This document shows, in pieces, positions 12,010 to 22,719 of a stretch of 61,376 nucleotides of DNA. The first letter of the stretch is position 1. Every line of letters starts with the position of its first letter. This stretch comes from Gnetum montanum (taxonomy: Eukaryota; Streptophyta; Gnetopsida; Gnetales; Gnetaceae). Below the pieces are notes generated by a model, which searched no databases, had not been told where the DNA came from, and saw only the letters and a program-made list of their open reading frames with translations. The translations under genes and the position numbers were made by a program. The stretch is from positions 1,910 through 63,285 of the forward strand of contig MNCI01025239.1 of assembly GCA_015680685.1 (NCBI GenBank), read 5' to 3'.

Positions 12010-12430
12010 GACAAGGAAAGCAGAGCAAGCAATAACAGGTATCTGCTTCTGCTCGGGGATGTGGGCGTGGGTGTGGAGTGGATGCAAGGATAGGTTGATT
12101 TTGGGCGTTGATTTAAATCACACAAAAGAAGGGAGGCAGGCGTCGTGATTCGTGTCGCTGTCGTGAGGTGCCGATTGGGCATCGAATCTCCTCACAATCT
12201 TCGCTGTTTCATTGATTGGCTCCCTCCTGCATCACATTCATTCACTTGTACGAGCTGGCCTTGGCCAATCCAATCTAAACCAATTATCCAATCTTGTCCT
12301 CTTTCCAATGCTCAAAACATTACTAAATATATGCAAGTTGCTCGCAGTCTCGATAGTATTACACGATTGAATTTTTTCCCCAAGTTTTTGTTTCCCTTTT
12401 GAAAGCAAGGACAATCAAAGGTGTTTTTTT
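12010..12430 (-). promoter_or_regulatory. Upstream region of NXD1
   Basis: This is the 5' UTR and proximal promoter space between the NXD1 start and the nearest LTR. It is richer in C and G than the surrounding repeats. The only TATA-like string on the minus strand (TATATTTAG, about 12320-12332) is some 310 bases before the start codon; I cannot tell whether it is used. Confidence 0.4.
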
Positions 12431-13146
12431 CTTAACTAGTACAATCTAGGTTTGAACTTGGACGCATCTACCTTGAACTTGGACACATTCACTCAAAACA
12501 AGTTAACCTTTTGCCTATCCATTGATCCTGGCAGGTGTTAGAGTGCCACTTTTGAAAAGCACTTTACGGCACCACCCAAGAGTGTCAAATCACTTAGGAA
12601 AGGAGGGTAAACTCGAGGTGGACTATACTAGAATGTTCACATTACTTGCAAGCACAATAAGAAGAGTCATGGCACCTACTAGAAAATGCATGCATGCATA
12701 AAAGACCTACGACATACATACGCGCAACACAACATGGCACCTACTGGAAAATGCATGCATGCATAAAAGACCTACGACATACATATGCACAACACAACAT
12801 GGCACCTACTAGAAAATGCATGCATGCATAAAAGACCTACGACATACATATGCGCAACACAACATGACCCAGGACAATATGATACCACAACAAGGACCAA
12901 TCCTAAGCTACTTGCAACTAGCCCTAAACCCGCTCTATGGAAAAGTGTGGTGGCTTAAGCTAAAGAGGTAAAGCCTCCTCAACAAGCGTATGTATCCTTG
13001 TGATGTGGTTCACAAGAAATCATAGCCATGTAGTTCTTTAGTAATAGGTAAAATAGCATGAAACCAATAAGGATCTCCACACTCCTTCCACCCTTATTTC
13101 AGAGGGAAACAACCTTCAATCCATAAGCTAGGCATGCTTCCCTACA
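12430..13146 (-). repeat. 3' LTR of chromovirus K
   Basis: On the minus strand this LTR begins TGTAGGGAAGCATGCC directly after a polypurine tract, as a 3' LTR should. A related copy in the opposite orientation lies at 15545-16130, confirming a repeat. The outer end near 12430 is set only by loss of similarity. It contains the 65-bp tandem repeat listed separately and reaches to about 420 bp from the NXD1 start. Confidence 0.6.
12668..12862. repeat. Three 65-bp tandem repeats
   Basis: Units at 12668-12732, 12733-12797 and 12798-12862 differ at only a few positions, and each contains ATGCATGCATGCAT followed by AAAAGACCTACGACATACAT. The array lies inside the LTR. The related LTR at 15545-16130 has a single degenerate copy of this segment, so the expansion is specific to this copy. 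Confidence 0.9.
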
Positions 13147-13160
13147 CTTTCCCCCACTTG
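13147..13160 (-). other. Polypurine tract of chromovirus K
   Basis: The minus strand reads CAAGTGGGGGAAAG immediately before the LTR start TGTAG. Such a tract primes plus-strand synthesis in LTR retrotransposons and fixes the orientation of the element as minus. Confidence 0.65.
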
Positions 13161-13329
13161 AAAGAAATAACATCCTTGGAGCTTAAGCCTAAGTCTTTAT
13201 TCATACGTTTTCTCAAATGTGGAGAGTACATTGGATATTGAGGGACATCAAATAACTAAACTCCCTTTCAACAATTATAGATAAGAAGGTCCAATGACTA
13301 TGTTTATACAATCATAAAGCATGAATATT

Positions 13330-14045
13330 TGATGAGTGGCGAGGTACCCCTACACTCAACCATACGAAACGAGCGTAGCACGCGCGATCTGGTCGAACTC
13401 CGCAGACTAAATGCCTAAACGCCACAAGGAACGCTTGGGGTTAATCGTTCGTTGTCTTCCCAAGCTTGCTTGTATGTGTCATGGTGTATGGTTAAGCAAG
13501 CCTGAGGTATATGATTTTTTTGGTATTTTTCGGTGTATCTCCTAAGCTATGAGGGTGAAGGGTTGAGAAACTAACTAACTCTAACTACAGCACTAAGTCC
13601 TAGCGTCNNNNNNNNNNNNNNNNNNNNNNNNNNNNNNNNNNNNNNNNNNNNNNNNNNNNNNNNNNNNNNNNNNNNNNNNNNNNNNNNNNNNNNNNNNNNN
13701 NNNNNNNNNNNNNNNNNNNNNNNNNNNNNNNNNNNNNNNNNNNNNNNNNNNNNNNNNNNNNNNNNNNNNNNNNNNNNNNNNNNNNNNNNNNNNNNNNNNN
13801 NNNNNNNNNNNNNNNNNNNNNNNNNNNNNNNNNNNNNNNNNNNNNNNNNNNNNNNNNNNNNNNNNNNNNNNNNNNNNNNNNNNNNNNNNNNNNNNNNNNN
13901 NNNNNNNNNNNNACGCGATATCGAAGGGGATGTGATATCGCGTCGACCGCGATATCGCGTACGCGATATCGAAGGGGATGTGATATCGCGTCGACCGCGA
14001 TATCGCGTACGCGATATTGCAGCTTGTGCAATCTGCGTCTCATCA
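13330..14045 (-). mobile_element. Solo LTR J, Athila-like, with assembly gap
   Basis: The LTR starts TGATGAGTGGCGAGGTACCC and ends CGTCTCATCA. It is flanked by ATATT (13325-13329) and ATGTT (14046-14050), a target-site duplication with one difference. It interrupts the 3' region of chromovirus K. Its middle is a run of 305 N (13608-13912), and the sequence resumes inside a palindromic CGCGATATCGCG array, so the gap probably hides more of that array. Confidence 0.85.
13913..14008. repeat. 48-bp CG-rich palindromic tandem array
   Basis: Two identical 48-bp units (13913-13960 and 13961-14008) plus a partial third follow the gap. Each contains three GATATC sites set in CGCG context, and across the unit junction the sequence forms a long perfect palindrome centred on CGCGTACGCG. 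It lies at the U3 end of solo LTR J. Decayed versions occur at 180-230 and 24400-24500. Confidence 0.9.
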
Positions 14046-15544
14046 ATGTTGAACACAACTTGACATTTAACAAGATACTTTAGAGATATTCATGCAACTT
14101 GGGTTAAGAAAGCATAAGTTTTTATTTTTTTTCATGCAAATTGTACTAACCTTTCCACCTAGAGCAAAATCTACATGCTTGACATATGACTAGGTTCTCT
14201 ACTTCTAATCATGATATTAGAGAGTAGAGTTGATCCTCTACATCTAAGAGGAGACTACTTCATACCTTGGGGAAACCATTCCCTATGCATTGTAGTAGAT
14301 TGATATTGGCATGTGTCGGGATCTTTGGGATTTTAGTTATATTGTGGCATCACCCAACTCTTTAATTGAGAGGGAACACACTGGTTCTTTATACCTTAGA
14401 AGTGGTCCATTTCAAATCATCTTGGCATCATCTAGCTTATTTTACTTTTGCTAATTTTTTTACAAGTAATATTATGTCTCCCAAACATTATGACTCTTGA
14501 TAAGAAGTGGCAAAACTAGGGTAGCCATCCTCATAAATCTACAAAGGTAGATCAATGTGATTCTTTGCACAAATGCTCACAACAAACATTTGCTTGTGCC
14601 TATGAGTTTGTGAGTCCTTCCACATGTTTTCCTCATAGGACATGCCTTGCCAATGCACCAAGAATTCCACCTTTTGATTAGAATCACTAATTTTATGCAT
14701 GTTAATGATGAAATTAATCAATCATTCTTTCACAACCTCAATGTTTGGAGGTCCTTAGGATGTTATTGCTATTGGATCAACATCTCCTAGGTTGAACACT
14801 TTTAATGTAAAAACATTGAATATTGAATAATATTTTGTGAGATATATTGGCAATTATAGCTTGTATGCTATTAGGTTCACATAAGCAAAGCACCTTGAAA
14901 GGTCCATCATAACACCTCAAGAACTTCTAACTTGGCAAATTCTTTGGCCTCATCTACTTTGCACACTCTATCATTAAAAGAGCCCATTCTCCAACATCAA
15001 ACTCCAATGGTCTCCACTTGCTATCAACATAATTTTTTTCATATGCCTAATAAGCTTATCCAAGTATACCTTCGCTACTTAGACATCATTTGTCCACAAC
15101 TTTATGAACTCATCGATTGAAGGATTTGGACATTGAAGTAAGATTTTCAAAAGCTAGGATATTGTTGATTGCATCCTTAAGGCCAAGTTTGTTGGAGAAA
15201 ATCCAATATTAAAGGACTTCTAAGTGTTGTAATTGAACTATGTCATAGCCAACAAAGTCACCTAGTTTGTTTGATCGAACTAGATAAAATGCCTCAAGTA
15301 CTTCTCCAAGACCTTGTTCACCCATTCTCTCTATCCATATAAGACCCCAAAGACATATGTAGCTTGATTCTCATCATCTCAAACAACTTTTGTCAGAAAT
15401 TTCCTATGAAATGAACATATCAATTAAATACAATATTGGTTGGCAACCCAAAATAGTGAACCACATGGTTAAAAAATCAGGATGTGGCATTCTGAGTTGT
15501 GAAAGGTGTGGAGCGCGAGATGAAAATGACATACTTTTAAAAAG
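14046..15544 (-). pseudogene. Chromovirus K integrase and chromodomain remnant
   Basis: Minus-strand frames show the integrase core end (HYFGLPTNIVFN about 15440, IGNF and KLHMS about 15370), the segment NKLGDFVGYDIVQLQHLEVL near 15250, AYEKNYVDSKWRPLEFDVGE near 15000 and YDGPFKVL near 14900. Last comes a chromodomain at about 14590-14670, VEFLVHWQGMSYEENMWKDS. A chromodomain after integrase defines chromoviruses and is thought to target integration to modified histones. Stops and shifts are frequent. RT, protease and 5' LTR are missing; the integrase ends where the opposed LTR copy starts. Confidence 0.75.
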
Positions 15545-16130
15545 TGTAGAAAAGCATGCCTTGTTGGTTGATCAAAAGTTGTTTCCCTCAAAAAATGTGG
15601 GTTGCAAAAATATGGAGATCCATATAGGTTCTATACTCTTTTAATCATCGAAAGAACTACATGGCCTTGATTCCTTATGAACTATATCACAAGGATATGT
15701 AGGGTTATTGTAGAGGCTTTGCCTCTCTGGCTCAAACCATTGCCCTTTCTATGGAGAGGGGTTTAAGACAAGTTGTGAGTAACTTAGGATCAATCATTGT
15801 TATAATGTCATGTTGTATTGTTGTGTGTCGTGCATGTATGTCGTAGGTCTTTTATGTGTGCAAATTGCCTAAGGCATTCTCAATATGCTTTTAAGCATTT
15901 TCTAATTGGTGCCATGACTCTTATTGTGTTTGTAGGTGCTCTTAACCTTGAGGTGTAGTCCACCTTGGGTTTGCTATCCTTTCCTAGTTGATTCAGGACT
16001 CTTAGGTGGTGCCATATAGTACTTTTCAAGGGCGGTATTAGTACAACAATACCCTACGTTGATAGGATGAGCATTGAGCCTTGGAGGATCAGTGGATGAG
16101 TGAAAACCTAACTTGTTTGGAGTGGTTGTA
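15545..16130 (+). repeat. Opposed copy of the chromovirus K LTR
   Basis: The sequence begins TGTAGAAAAGCATGCC and is similar along its length to the reverse complement of 12430-13146, including ATGTATGTCGTAGGTCTTTTAT and the GGTGGTGCC segment. It cannot be the second LTR of the minus-strand element because it is inverted relative to the first. The far end near 16130 is approximate, and no target-site duplication was found. Confidence 0.55.
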
Positions 16131-17640
16131 CATAGGCTTAAACCTAGGTCTCATGACTTGAAAATGGACTATATATATATAGGTAATATCCCACAAAAAT
16201 GTATATATACATTTTTCAAAAATTTGAAAATTGTAATTGTCTCATGTTACTATTGATCTTTGCATATCTAGCAACAAGCTATTTGTCGTTTATTCTTATA
16301 ATTAAAACATAGGCTCATGCTCAATGAGAACCATGTGATGAATTAAGAATGAGTTTTTTGCAAGATCAAGAAGCATTTTCCAAGATCGAATGGCTTTCAA
16401 GTAACATTTAGTGCCACCTCTACAAGGATTTACCCCAGCCTAGACTTAGAAATACATGTTCATTTGAACCTCTTTTTTTTTTGTCTCTTTTGATGTATTT
16501 TAGTTTTAAATTTTTCTTACAAACTTGTTATAAAACGTTCAATTTATTTAAAAAATCCGTTAAATAAGGTAAAATCAAATACGAAAACGTGATGCACTAT
16601 ACGAAAAATATATTTAATTTTTACAAATGAATTGATTTTCGTGAGCATTTAATTGGCGATTAAATACATATGTACATCAAGTATTCATTTTGACAAAGGC
16701 TGTTACTCTTAACAGGGTCAGTGCAAAGGTTTGCAGGCACACAAACCGTCTAATAAAAAATGCATCAAAGGCACTTCATATTTGATTCCTTTTCGTCTGT
16801 AGTAGTCAATTGTGGTTTGAATATGCGGTAGTGAGGTTTTTTAAGGGTTGCTTCTCTGGATCCTGGGGGATTGAAATCTGTGTAAAGTATGTCGTTGTGA
16901 GATCTTTGATTAGGCTTTTGCGAGATTTTTCTGCGTCCGATTGTGAGATCTTTGATTAGGCTTTTGCGAGATTTTCTGCGTCCGATTTGATCCTTGATGT
17001 CCCTGCCAGATCCTGTCCACAAGGAAAATAAGATAATTTTAAGTTCTGCGTGGTGCTTGTTCAACATTAAATCGTGCTGGTGACGTGGGAATTGTCACTT
17101 TCTAACGACCAGTTTCAAGATTTTTGTTTGATCTTGCACTGCGTTTAGCGCCTGGGAGCGTTGAATTATGGAGCTCCCATAATTTTCGTTGAACCTAAAG
17201 CAAACTTATGTCATATCATCGTGATGATAAATCTTTGAACAAAAGGAAATCTGTCGGTTTGGTGGTAGCGTTTGGGAACACACTGCATAATTAGGTAAGC
17301 CTATCAATCCTAATGAGCTGACGATGGGCATGTGGATTTTAAAAGTAATTGTTTCTTTAGTGTTTATAACCCCAAATACAGCCACATCTATGCATAGGAT
17401 CTATTCGGTACTCATGAACATTGTGATTGTGTTCAAGTCTTTTTGCTTTTTGAACACACACACACTTTGCCTCTGCCTTGTTTCAACAAAAGTGGTGCAT
17501 GCTAAGTTGAAAGAACTTACTTTCCATAGTTTTACAAGGAACTCATATAAGGAAAAAACGAGTTAATCTAAAATGAACAAGGTTAGTACAATGTTGAAGT
17601 AGAAACACATGCTAAGTGCATGATTGTGGCAATTATAATG
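16131..17640. other. Stretch without recognised gene
   Basis: No protein family was recognised on either strand. Part of it (about 16650-17320) is less AT-rich and looks less repetitive than its neighbours. It holds a 46-bp direct duplication (16896-16941 and 16942-16986, TGTGAGATCTTTGATTAGGC...). A minus-strand open frame crosses that duplication, but nothing suggests it is translated. Confidence 0.4.
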
Positions 17641-17649
17641 CTTCTTGAG

Positions 17650-19013
17650 GGATAACTTAGACGATCCATATAATTGATGAGTTTTTATAAATCAATTTGG
17701 GCCCTTCCACTTTTGAGCATAATGTCGCAATTTGAGAAAAGCAATAGCATTGATTTTTTAATAAATCAATTTGGCCTCTTCCACTTTTGAGCATAATGTT
17801 GCAATTTGAGAAAAGCAACAACATTGATTTTTTATGAATCAATTTGGACCCTTCCACTTTTGAGCATAATGTTGCAATTTGAGAAAAGCAATAACATTGT
17901 AGATTGAAGAAGATTGAGATAATGGCCAAATTGAAATGAAATGAAATGAAGCTTTATGATGTTTCAAGACCCATAGGATCTATTGGACAAATTTTATATT
18001 TTCATGAAAAATAAAGATAGACTTTACAAATTGGCCAAGCACCAATGGGAGCATCAAAAACAAATCATGCATGCTTTTTGTTGTAACATTATAAAATTGT
18101 CTCAAATGGGTAGTTATAACACAAGAAAGAAACACATGTAACTCATCTTCAAGGACTCTTGATGTGCTCTTCTTGAGGGAGTTGAATCCATCTTCCACTT
18201 TCAATTCTAAGATGATGAAAACTTAAGCAAAGCTTATTGATAGCATTTCAATACCTGATGGGAACAGTAGTTGAGAGATAGTGAGCTTTTATATCTATTT
18301 TATTAGATCTTATGTGTGTATAAATAAAATTTCCTCTTACTTTCCACATTAGCCCACATTTGTGTTAAAACCTTTTACATGACTAGTTGGCAAACATGCT
18401 TAAGATTTTTCTACATATCCTCCTAAGAGATATTCCATTTTCTCAACCATTGCATCCCTTGAAAATACTAATGACAGTCTCACAAATTCTCAAGAATTAG
18501 TTTAGAGAATTTGTCTTGCCTTGAGATATGCAAACTATGAGTGTATGTAATGAATTGGCACAAGGCTTCTACTTCTAAAGGTAATAAATCAAATTCACAT
18601 AATAACTTTAAGTTGTTTACATCTTCACCTTTAACTCATGAGAAGAAAAGTTTTTTGTACTCTTTCAATATCTTTCCAAAGTTTAACACTCAGTCCAAGT
18701 CTTCAAACAACACATCCATACAATACAGTAAGATAGATGACAGTCTAAAAACTTTATTTTTTAACCTTCCAAGCCTAGAGGCCTAAATCCTTAAACTTAT
18801 TTTTGAAATCATATAGAGCCTTGAAATCATTTGTAATTTTTTCTTTGATGCACTTTCCCTACATGCAATTATTCATATACATGAGACCTAAATATTTAAA
18901 AGAATCTACTATTTGCACATTGGTACCTCCAAAATGGAAGTTATAATAGCTATTTCTTAGACCCCAAATCATCAATTTAGTTTTATCTACATTCAATTGA
19001 AGAGCATATGAAC
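17650..19013 (-). pseudogene. LINE G, 3' part (end of RT and C-terminal region)
   Basis: On the minus strand the segment next to 19013 reads ALQLNVDKTKLMIWG, then GGTNVQIVDSFKYLGLMYMN, the end of a non-LTR reverse transcriptase palm and thumb. Further on, pieces such as LERY-KSTKNF match the LINE segment WKDIERVQKNF. The LINE is continued upstream at 25184-25280 and 35333-36110; the breaks coincide with target-site duplications of inserted elements. The C-terminal region is full of stops. It ends in or near a 73-bp tandem repeat. Confidence 0.7.
17682..17900. repeat. Three 73-74-bp tandem repeats
   Basis: Units begin at about 17704, 17778 and 17851 with CTTCCACTTTTGAGCATAAT and differ at few positions. 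They lie at the 3' side of LINE G and could be part of its 3' end, since LINE tails often carry short tandem units; this link is inferred from position only. Confidence 0.85.
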
Positions 19014-19018
19014 ACCAC

Positions 19019-19258
19019 TAATGAGTCAGGGATTGACCACATCGACTAGGCCTCATTGACTAGGCCCTGTCGATTGGGCCACATCAACTAGGCCATGTCA
19101 ATGCATCGTTTGATGCGTTGACATGGCCCCATCGACACAAGGTCTATTCTTGCTTATAAATACATGCCAACCTATTGTGTTTAGGCATTATCTTGTCATA
19201 GTTGTTGCAAAGCTCTTGTAGTTTTTACATTTAGAAGTTAGAATATTTTCTTGAGTGC
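19019..19258 (+). mobile_element. Solo LTR B, left part
   Basis: LTR B starts at TAATGAGTC (decayed TGATGAG) and is split by element C. Its left flank ACCAC (19014-19018) pairs with ACCAT (25184-25188) after its right part, a five-base duplication with one difference. The U3 region is made of TCGACTAGGCC / GGGGCC modules followed by the TATA box CTTATAAATA (about 19155). It is inserted within LINE G. Confidence 0.85.
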
Positions 19259-20032
19259 TGATGAGTGGCGAGGTACCCCTACACTCAACCATATGAAACG
19301 AGTGTAGCACGCGCGATCTGGTTGAACTCCACAGACTAAATGCCTACATGCCCCATGGAACACTTGGGGTTAATCATTCGTTGTCTTCCCAGACTTACTT
19401 GTAGTTGTCACGGTGTATGGTTCAGTAAGTCCGAGGTATATGATTTTTATAGTTTTTAATGTTTTTTCTCCTATGCTATTGGGGTGAAGGGTTTAGAAAC
19501 TAGCTAACTCTAACTAAGGACTAAGTCTAAATTAACTAGCGTCAGCATCCATTCCCACTTACCGTACACACCTTGAACTATGCAATTGTGACTACCAAAC
19601 GCTAATCGTTACTGGGATCACCACACGTAACGCACGTGCTCGAAGTGTTCGTACTGAGACACTTAACTAGCCTAAACGTGATGAGCAGCCGATTCGTTGA
19701 CTAGTCATACACATCTGTAGATGCTCGTAATCAAGTCGTACTCATGCTGTGCTAATGTAGGTAATAAATAACAAGTAATAAACCTATTCCATGCACTACA
19801 AGGTTTATCCACAAAGCTCGTCTTTATTGCCGTACACAACTTGTGTTTAGGTACAAAGCCGCTCGAATAAAGATCCGTTCACTTGGGGACTCCTACTGCG
19901 GGCACATGGAAAATATTCTATCTCTAGAGTGATCAAACTGCTAGAGTTTCCCTACTTTAAGCCTAGGATGGAAAATAAGGAGAGTGCCACCTCTTATTTA
20001 TAGATTTGGCGGCGGACTGTGAGTTCTCATCA
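19259..20032 (-). repeat. 3' LTR of element C
   Basis: The LTR spans TGATGAGTGGCGAGG to CTCATCA, 774 bp. The next bases, TACCCCCATGACTGA, are the reverse complement of the polypurine tract, so this is the 3' LTR of a minus-strand element. A perfect target-site duplication AGTGC (19254-19258 and 24523-24527) brackets element C. The GATATC array present in the partner LTR is absent here. Confidence 0.9.
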
Positions 20033-20046
20033 TACCCCCATGACTG
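20033..20046 (-). other. Polypurine tract of element C
   Basis: The minus strand reads TCAGTCATGGGGGTA just before the LTR. The same AGTCATGGGGG string recurs inside the element, at about 20600, 21823 and 23100. Confidence 0.75.
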
Positions 20047-20207
20047 AATGAAAACTCGTCCTCGAGTTCTTTACAATAATATCGGGAAGGTATGGAATTA
20101 TTGAGGGGAATGGAACTAATGGGATGACATGTGAATGGATCATCATTACAAGACTTGACAAAACTGGTGTTCATGACAACAAGGGTGAACACCTTATTAC
20201 AATGACA

Positions 20208-20402
20208 TCAAGCCTTAGTTGGCAGCTGAGAAAGAAAGAGAGAAAGAAGTGTTGCTGCTACCAATGCCAAGATTGCACCTTTGTTGTCCATTTGTAAATG
20301 TGCCATCGATCTTGCTCCTTGCATAGCTGCTTCAGCGTTGCTCCATTCCAAGTGTTTGCTCCAGATCCAATCCATTGTTGTATGATCGCCATCTGCACAC
20401 AC
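20208..20402 (-). CDS. Small third-ORF protein of element C
   Basis: A short open frame whose readable part contains TMDWIWSKHLEWSN and a hydrophobic end, ALVAATLLSLFLSQLP. Element A has a relative in the same place (34246-34461) with TMDWAWRKHSRW and a hydrophobic end. By comparison with A the true start is the ATG at 20392, directly after the acceptor-like TGTGTGCAG; a one-base deletion after it shifts the frame, so the copy in C is probably broken. The tail could be a membrane segment. I do not recognise a family. The position, last before the polypurine tract, is where plant Athila elements carry their env-like ORF. Confidence 0.5.
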   Translation of the reverse strand: MCADGDHTTMDWIWSKHLEWSNAEAAMQGARSMAHLQMDNKGAILALVAATLLSLFLSQLPTKA

Positions 20403-21155
20403 AACACAATCTTATATTAGCAAGGGTAAGTGAATCATTATGTAATTAATACCTTGCTTCGGTGTAGGTCCATTGACTAGGTTGTGGTATTGCTAATACG
20501 GATCTGGGGATATCTTAATAATGACTACCGAAGGTGTAGGGGTTAGGAAAGAATTGAAAAATTCGGGGCTAAGAGAAAATTGAAAAAATCGAGCCCCATA
20601 CCCCCATGACTAATCGCGAACCTCCGGTAGTGTTAGAATGGAGAAGGAAAAGGAGTAAGAAAGATAGATAAAAAGGGACAACTATGGCATCTATGAAATG
20701 GATGTTGAGATGGAAATGAACAAAATAAAATTAATTGAAAAATATTAAGGAAAAGAATTTAACTAATGCTCCAAATAGGAATGTCAGTGGGTCCTCCCCA
20801 AAGTAGGCGTATGCCCTTAATGCCCTGACAAACCCACATTCAAAGAGTTCGTAGGCTCTAGGAATGTCATTTGGAACAAGAGTTAAAGTCTTAACTGTAA
20901 GAATTTACCAAAAAGAAAACAATGCATCAACCAAAATATATACACTAATGATACAACTGGCAATGAGGTGAACAATGGAGAGAAGAAAATGGAATGGAAT
21001 CCCAAGAACAAGGTGGTGTACAGCCCCTTGTGTGTTTCATGATTAATGTGACTTGGCAAGTCTAATTCCAACTCNGAATGGGAAGCGAGAAGGGCCTTAG
21101 TTAGAGGGAATACTTTTGGTTCCATAACCAGTGCTTGTAGCCCAAGTTTTATTTC

Positions 21156-21234
21156 GTCTAAGGGGTGTGCTTTGAATTCTCACTTTTTTTTGTGTTTTGT
21201 GTTTTTATGCGTGAGAACCACACCATGCAAAGAC
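21156..21234 (-). other. Conserved RNA hairpin, element C copy
   Basis: Read on the sense (minus) strand, GTCT, GGTGTG and TTCTCAC pair in nested order with GTGAGAA, CACACC and AGAC, leaving the conserved internal loops TTGCAT and TTCAAAG and an A-rich apical loop. Elements A and D have the same structure with compensating base changes. Confidence 0.75.
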
Positions 21235-21699
21235 TTTTTATTTTTATTGTCTCAGCTTCCAATAGTTGGTTAACATCGGAACAATAAGAAAACTCAAAAA
21301 GAAAACATCTAAGCACCCAAGAGAACGGCCAACACAAAAGCATTAAGTTCCCTTGAAGTCACACCCTTTGCAATCCTTGAGTTCTTCCTTAGTTTGAGAA
21401 ATACCCAGTTACCGATTTGTTTAAGTTCTTATTAGAAGGGGACTATACATTTCCAAGCCGAGAGAGACCATAGAAACTGGTGGATGGATGGATGAAGTGG
21501 TCTCATTGCTACCATATCAAAAGAAACATACCTTAGTATCAACATTGTGACTTAAAGGCAAAAACCAAACATTAGCAATCAATATGAAAATAGTTCATAC
21601 CATTAGTCCGAACACTTATTGGGTGACAAACTTACAGGGTGGATCACACACACACACACACAAAATGGAAAAAGTATAATGATGTTGTAAAACAAAAAC

Positions 21700-22023
21700 T
21701 AGAAAAGTTAAAGAAAGTTGTAAAACAAAAACTTAGAAAAGTTAAAGAACTTTGTAAAACAAAAACATGTAAAATAAAAACTTAAAAGAATTAAGGGCCC
21801 CATATGATTAGCATAGGTGGCCATATCCCCCATGACTGAGTTGTAAGGGAGAGATCCGAAATAATGAGCGTCTATTTGAATTTCTAAGAAGTGTCCAACT
21901 TCTCCCAATTGATGATCTTAGATTGAGGGATGGAAGTTGGCGACGCTCATATTCCAATGTATCTATGCCTTCATTATGGGAATGGCTTTCCTCAGTTCGT
22001 TCCATGCATATTTTTCTGCTCCT
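21700..22023 (-). other. Junction replacing RT-RNase H-IN in element C
   Basis: Downstream of protease the frame runs on through linker residues CMERTE and LPSLNL, equivalent to the start of the PR-RT linker in A. It then passes straight into the post-integrase segment with CAGTCATGGGGGATATGG at about 21823-21840. The whole RT, RNase H and integrase block is therefore deleted. Element D shows the same arrangement with slightly different breakpoints. Confidence 0.75.
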
Positions 22024-22710
22024 TCAAGTAGCTGTCAACCATAGGGTGTCCACTACTAGTTGTGTGGTTGCTACATACAAGCATCTTTGTTTCAAAGTTT
22101 CATGGGCACACCTATTGCATGGAGGCATTTCCTCCATGTCGTCACCCGATGAATCATTGTATATGATGCATGGAACTTTCCTCTTCTCAATCTTTTCACA
22201 AATATTTATCTTAGAGATTTCCGAGGAAAGATCACGGATCCTAAGGCATGCATCTACTGTACTTAGCCATGCCCTTCCCATTATAATTGGGAAGTCCCCT
22301 TCATTGTTGTTTACTTCAATCACCAGAAAATCAGCTGGGTAAGACCAACCACACACAATGGTAATGATGTCCTCCACCAATCCCAAGGGAATGGTGATAG
22401 ACTGGTCTGCCAGCTCTAGTTGAATGTTGCTCTTCTTAAGTTGGGGCAGGTTCCAGGCGTGATACATCTCTTGTGATATTAAGTTGACTCCGAAACCTGA
22501 GTCAAGAAGAGCCCTATGTGGTTTATTTCTGGCGATCTGGAGATAGATTAAGGGACTCCCAGGGTCAGTTAGTTTTCTGGGAAGGTGGCCTACCTTGATC
22601 CAGTCAGTTACGGTATGCGTTAACATAACCATATGCGTTAAGCTTTGATTTTGGAAGGGAAGGGTGCTCCAAAGTGTTAGATAGTGATGGAGGAGTGTAC
22701 ATGGGCTCAA
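22024..22710 (-). pseudogene. Aspartic protease domain of element C
   Basis: A 228-residue uninterrupted frame with the protease signature ALLDSGFGVNLISQEMYHAW, followed by CGWSYPADFLVIEV and FPIIMGRAWLSTVD. This is the only one of the four readable copies whose catalytic DSG is intact and whose frame is open throughout. PR normally lies between gag and RT; here nothing of RT follows. As no start codon is expected for an internal polyprotein domain, the first ATG has no special meaning. Confidence 0.8.
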
Positions 22711-22719
22711 CCGCTTGTT

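Noticed and set aside
12668-12862. Possible CRISPR-like array
   Set aside because: Units are contiguous with no unique spacers, in a plant LTR.
13571-14073. Long minus-strand open frames crossing the gap
   Set aside because: Most of the frame is N, and the rest is a translated 48-bp palindromic repeat.
16765-17067. Minus-strand 100-codon frame as a gene
   Set aside because: It spans a 46-bp duplication that repeats peptide segments and has no recognisable domain.
17657-17929. Repetitive 90-residue frame
   Set aside because: It is the translation of the 73-bp tandem repeat.
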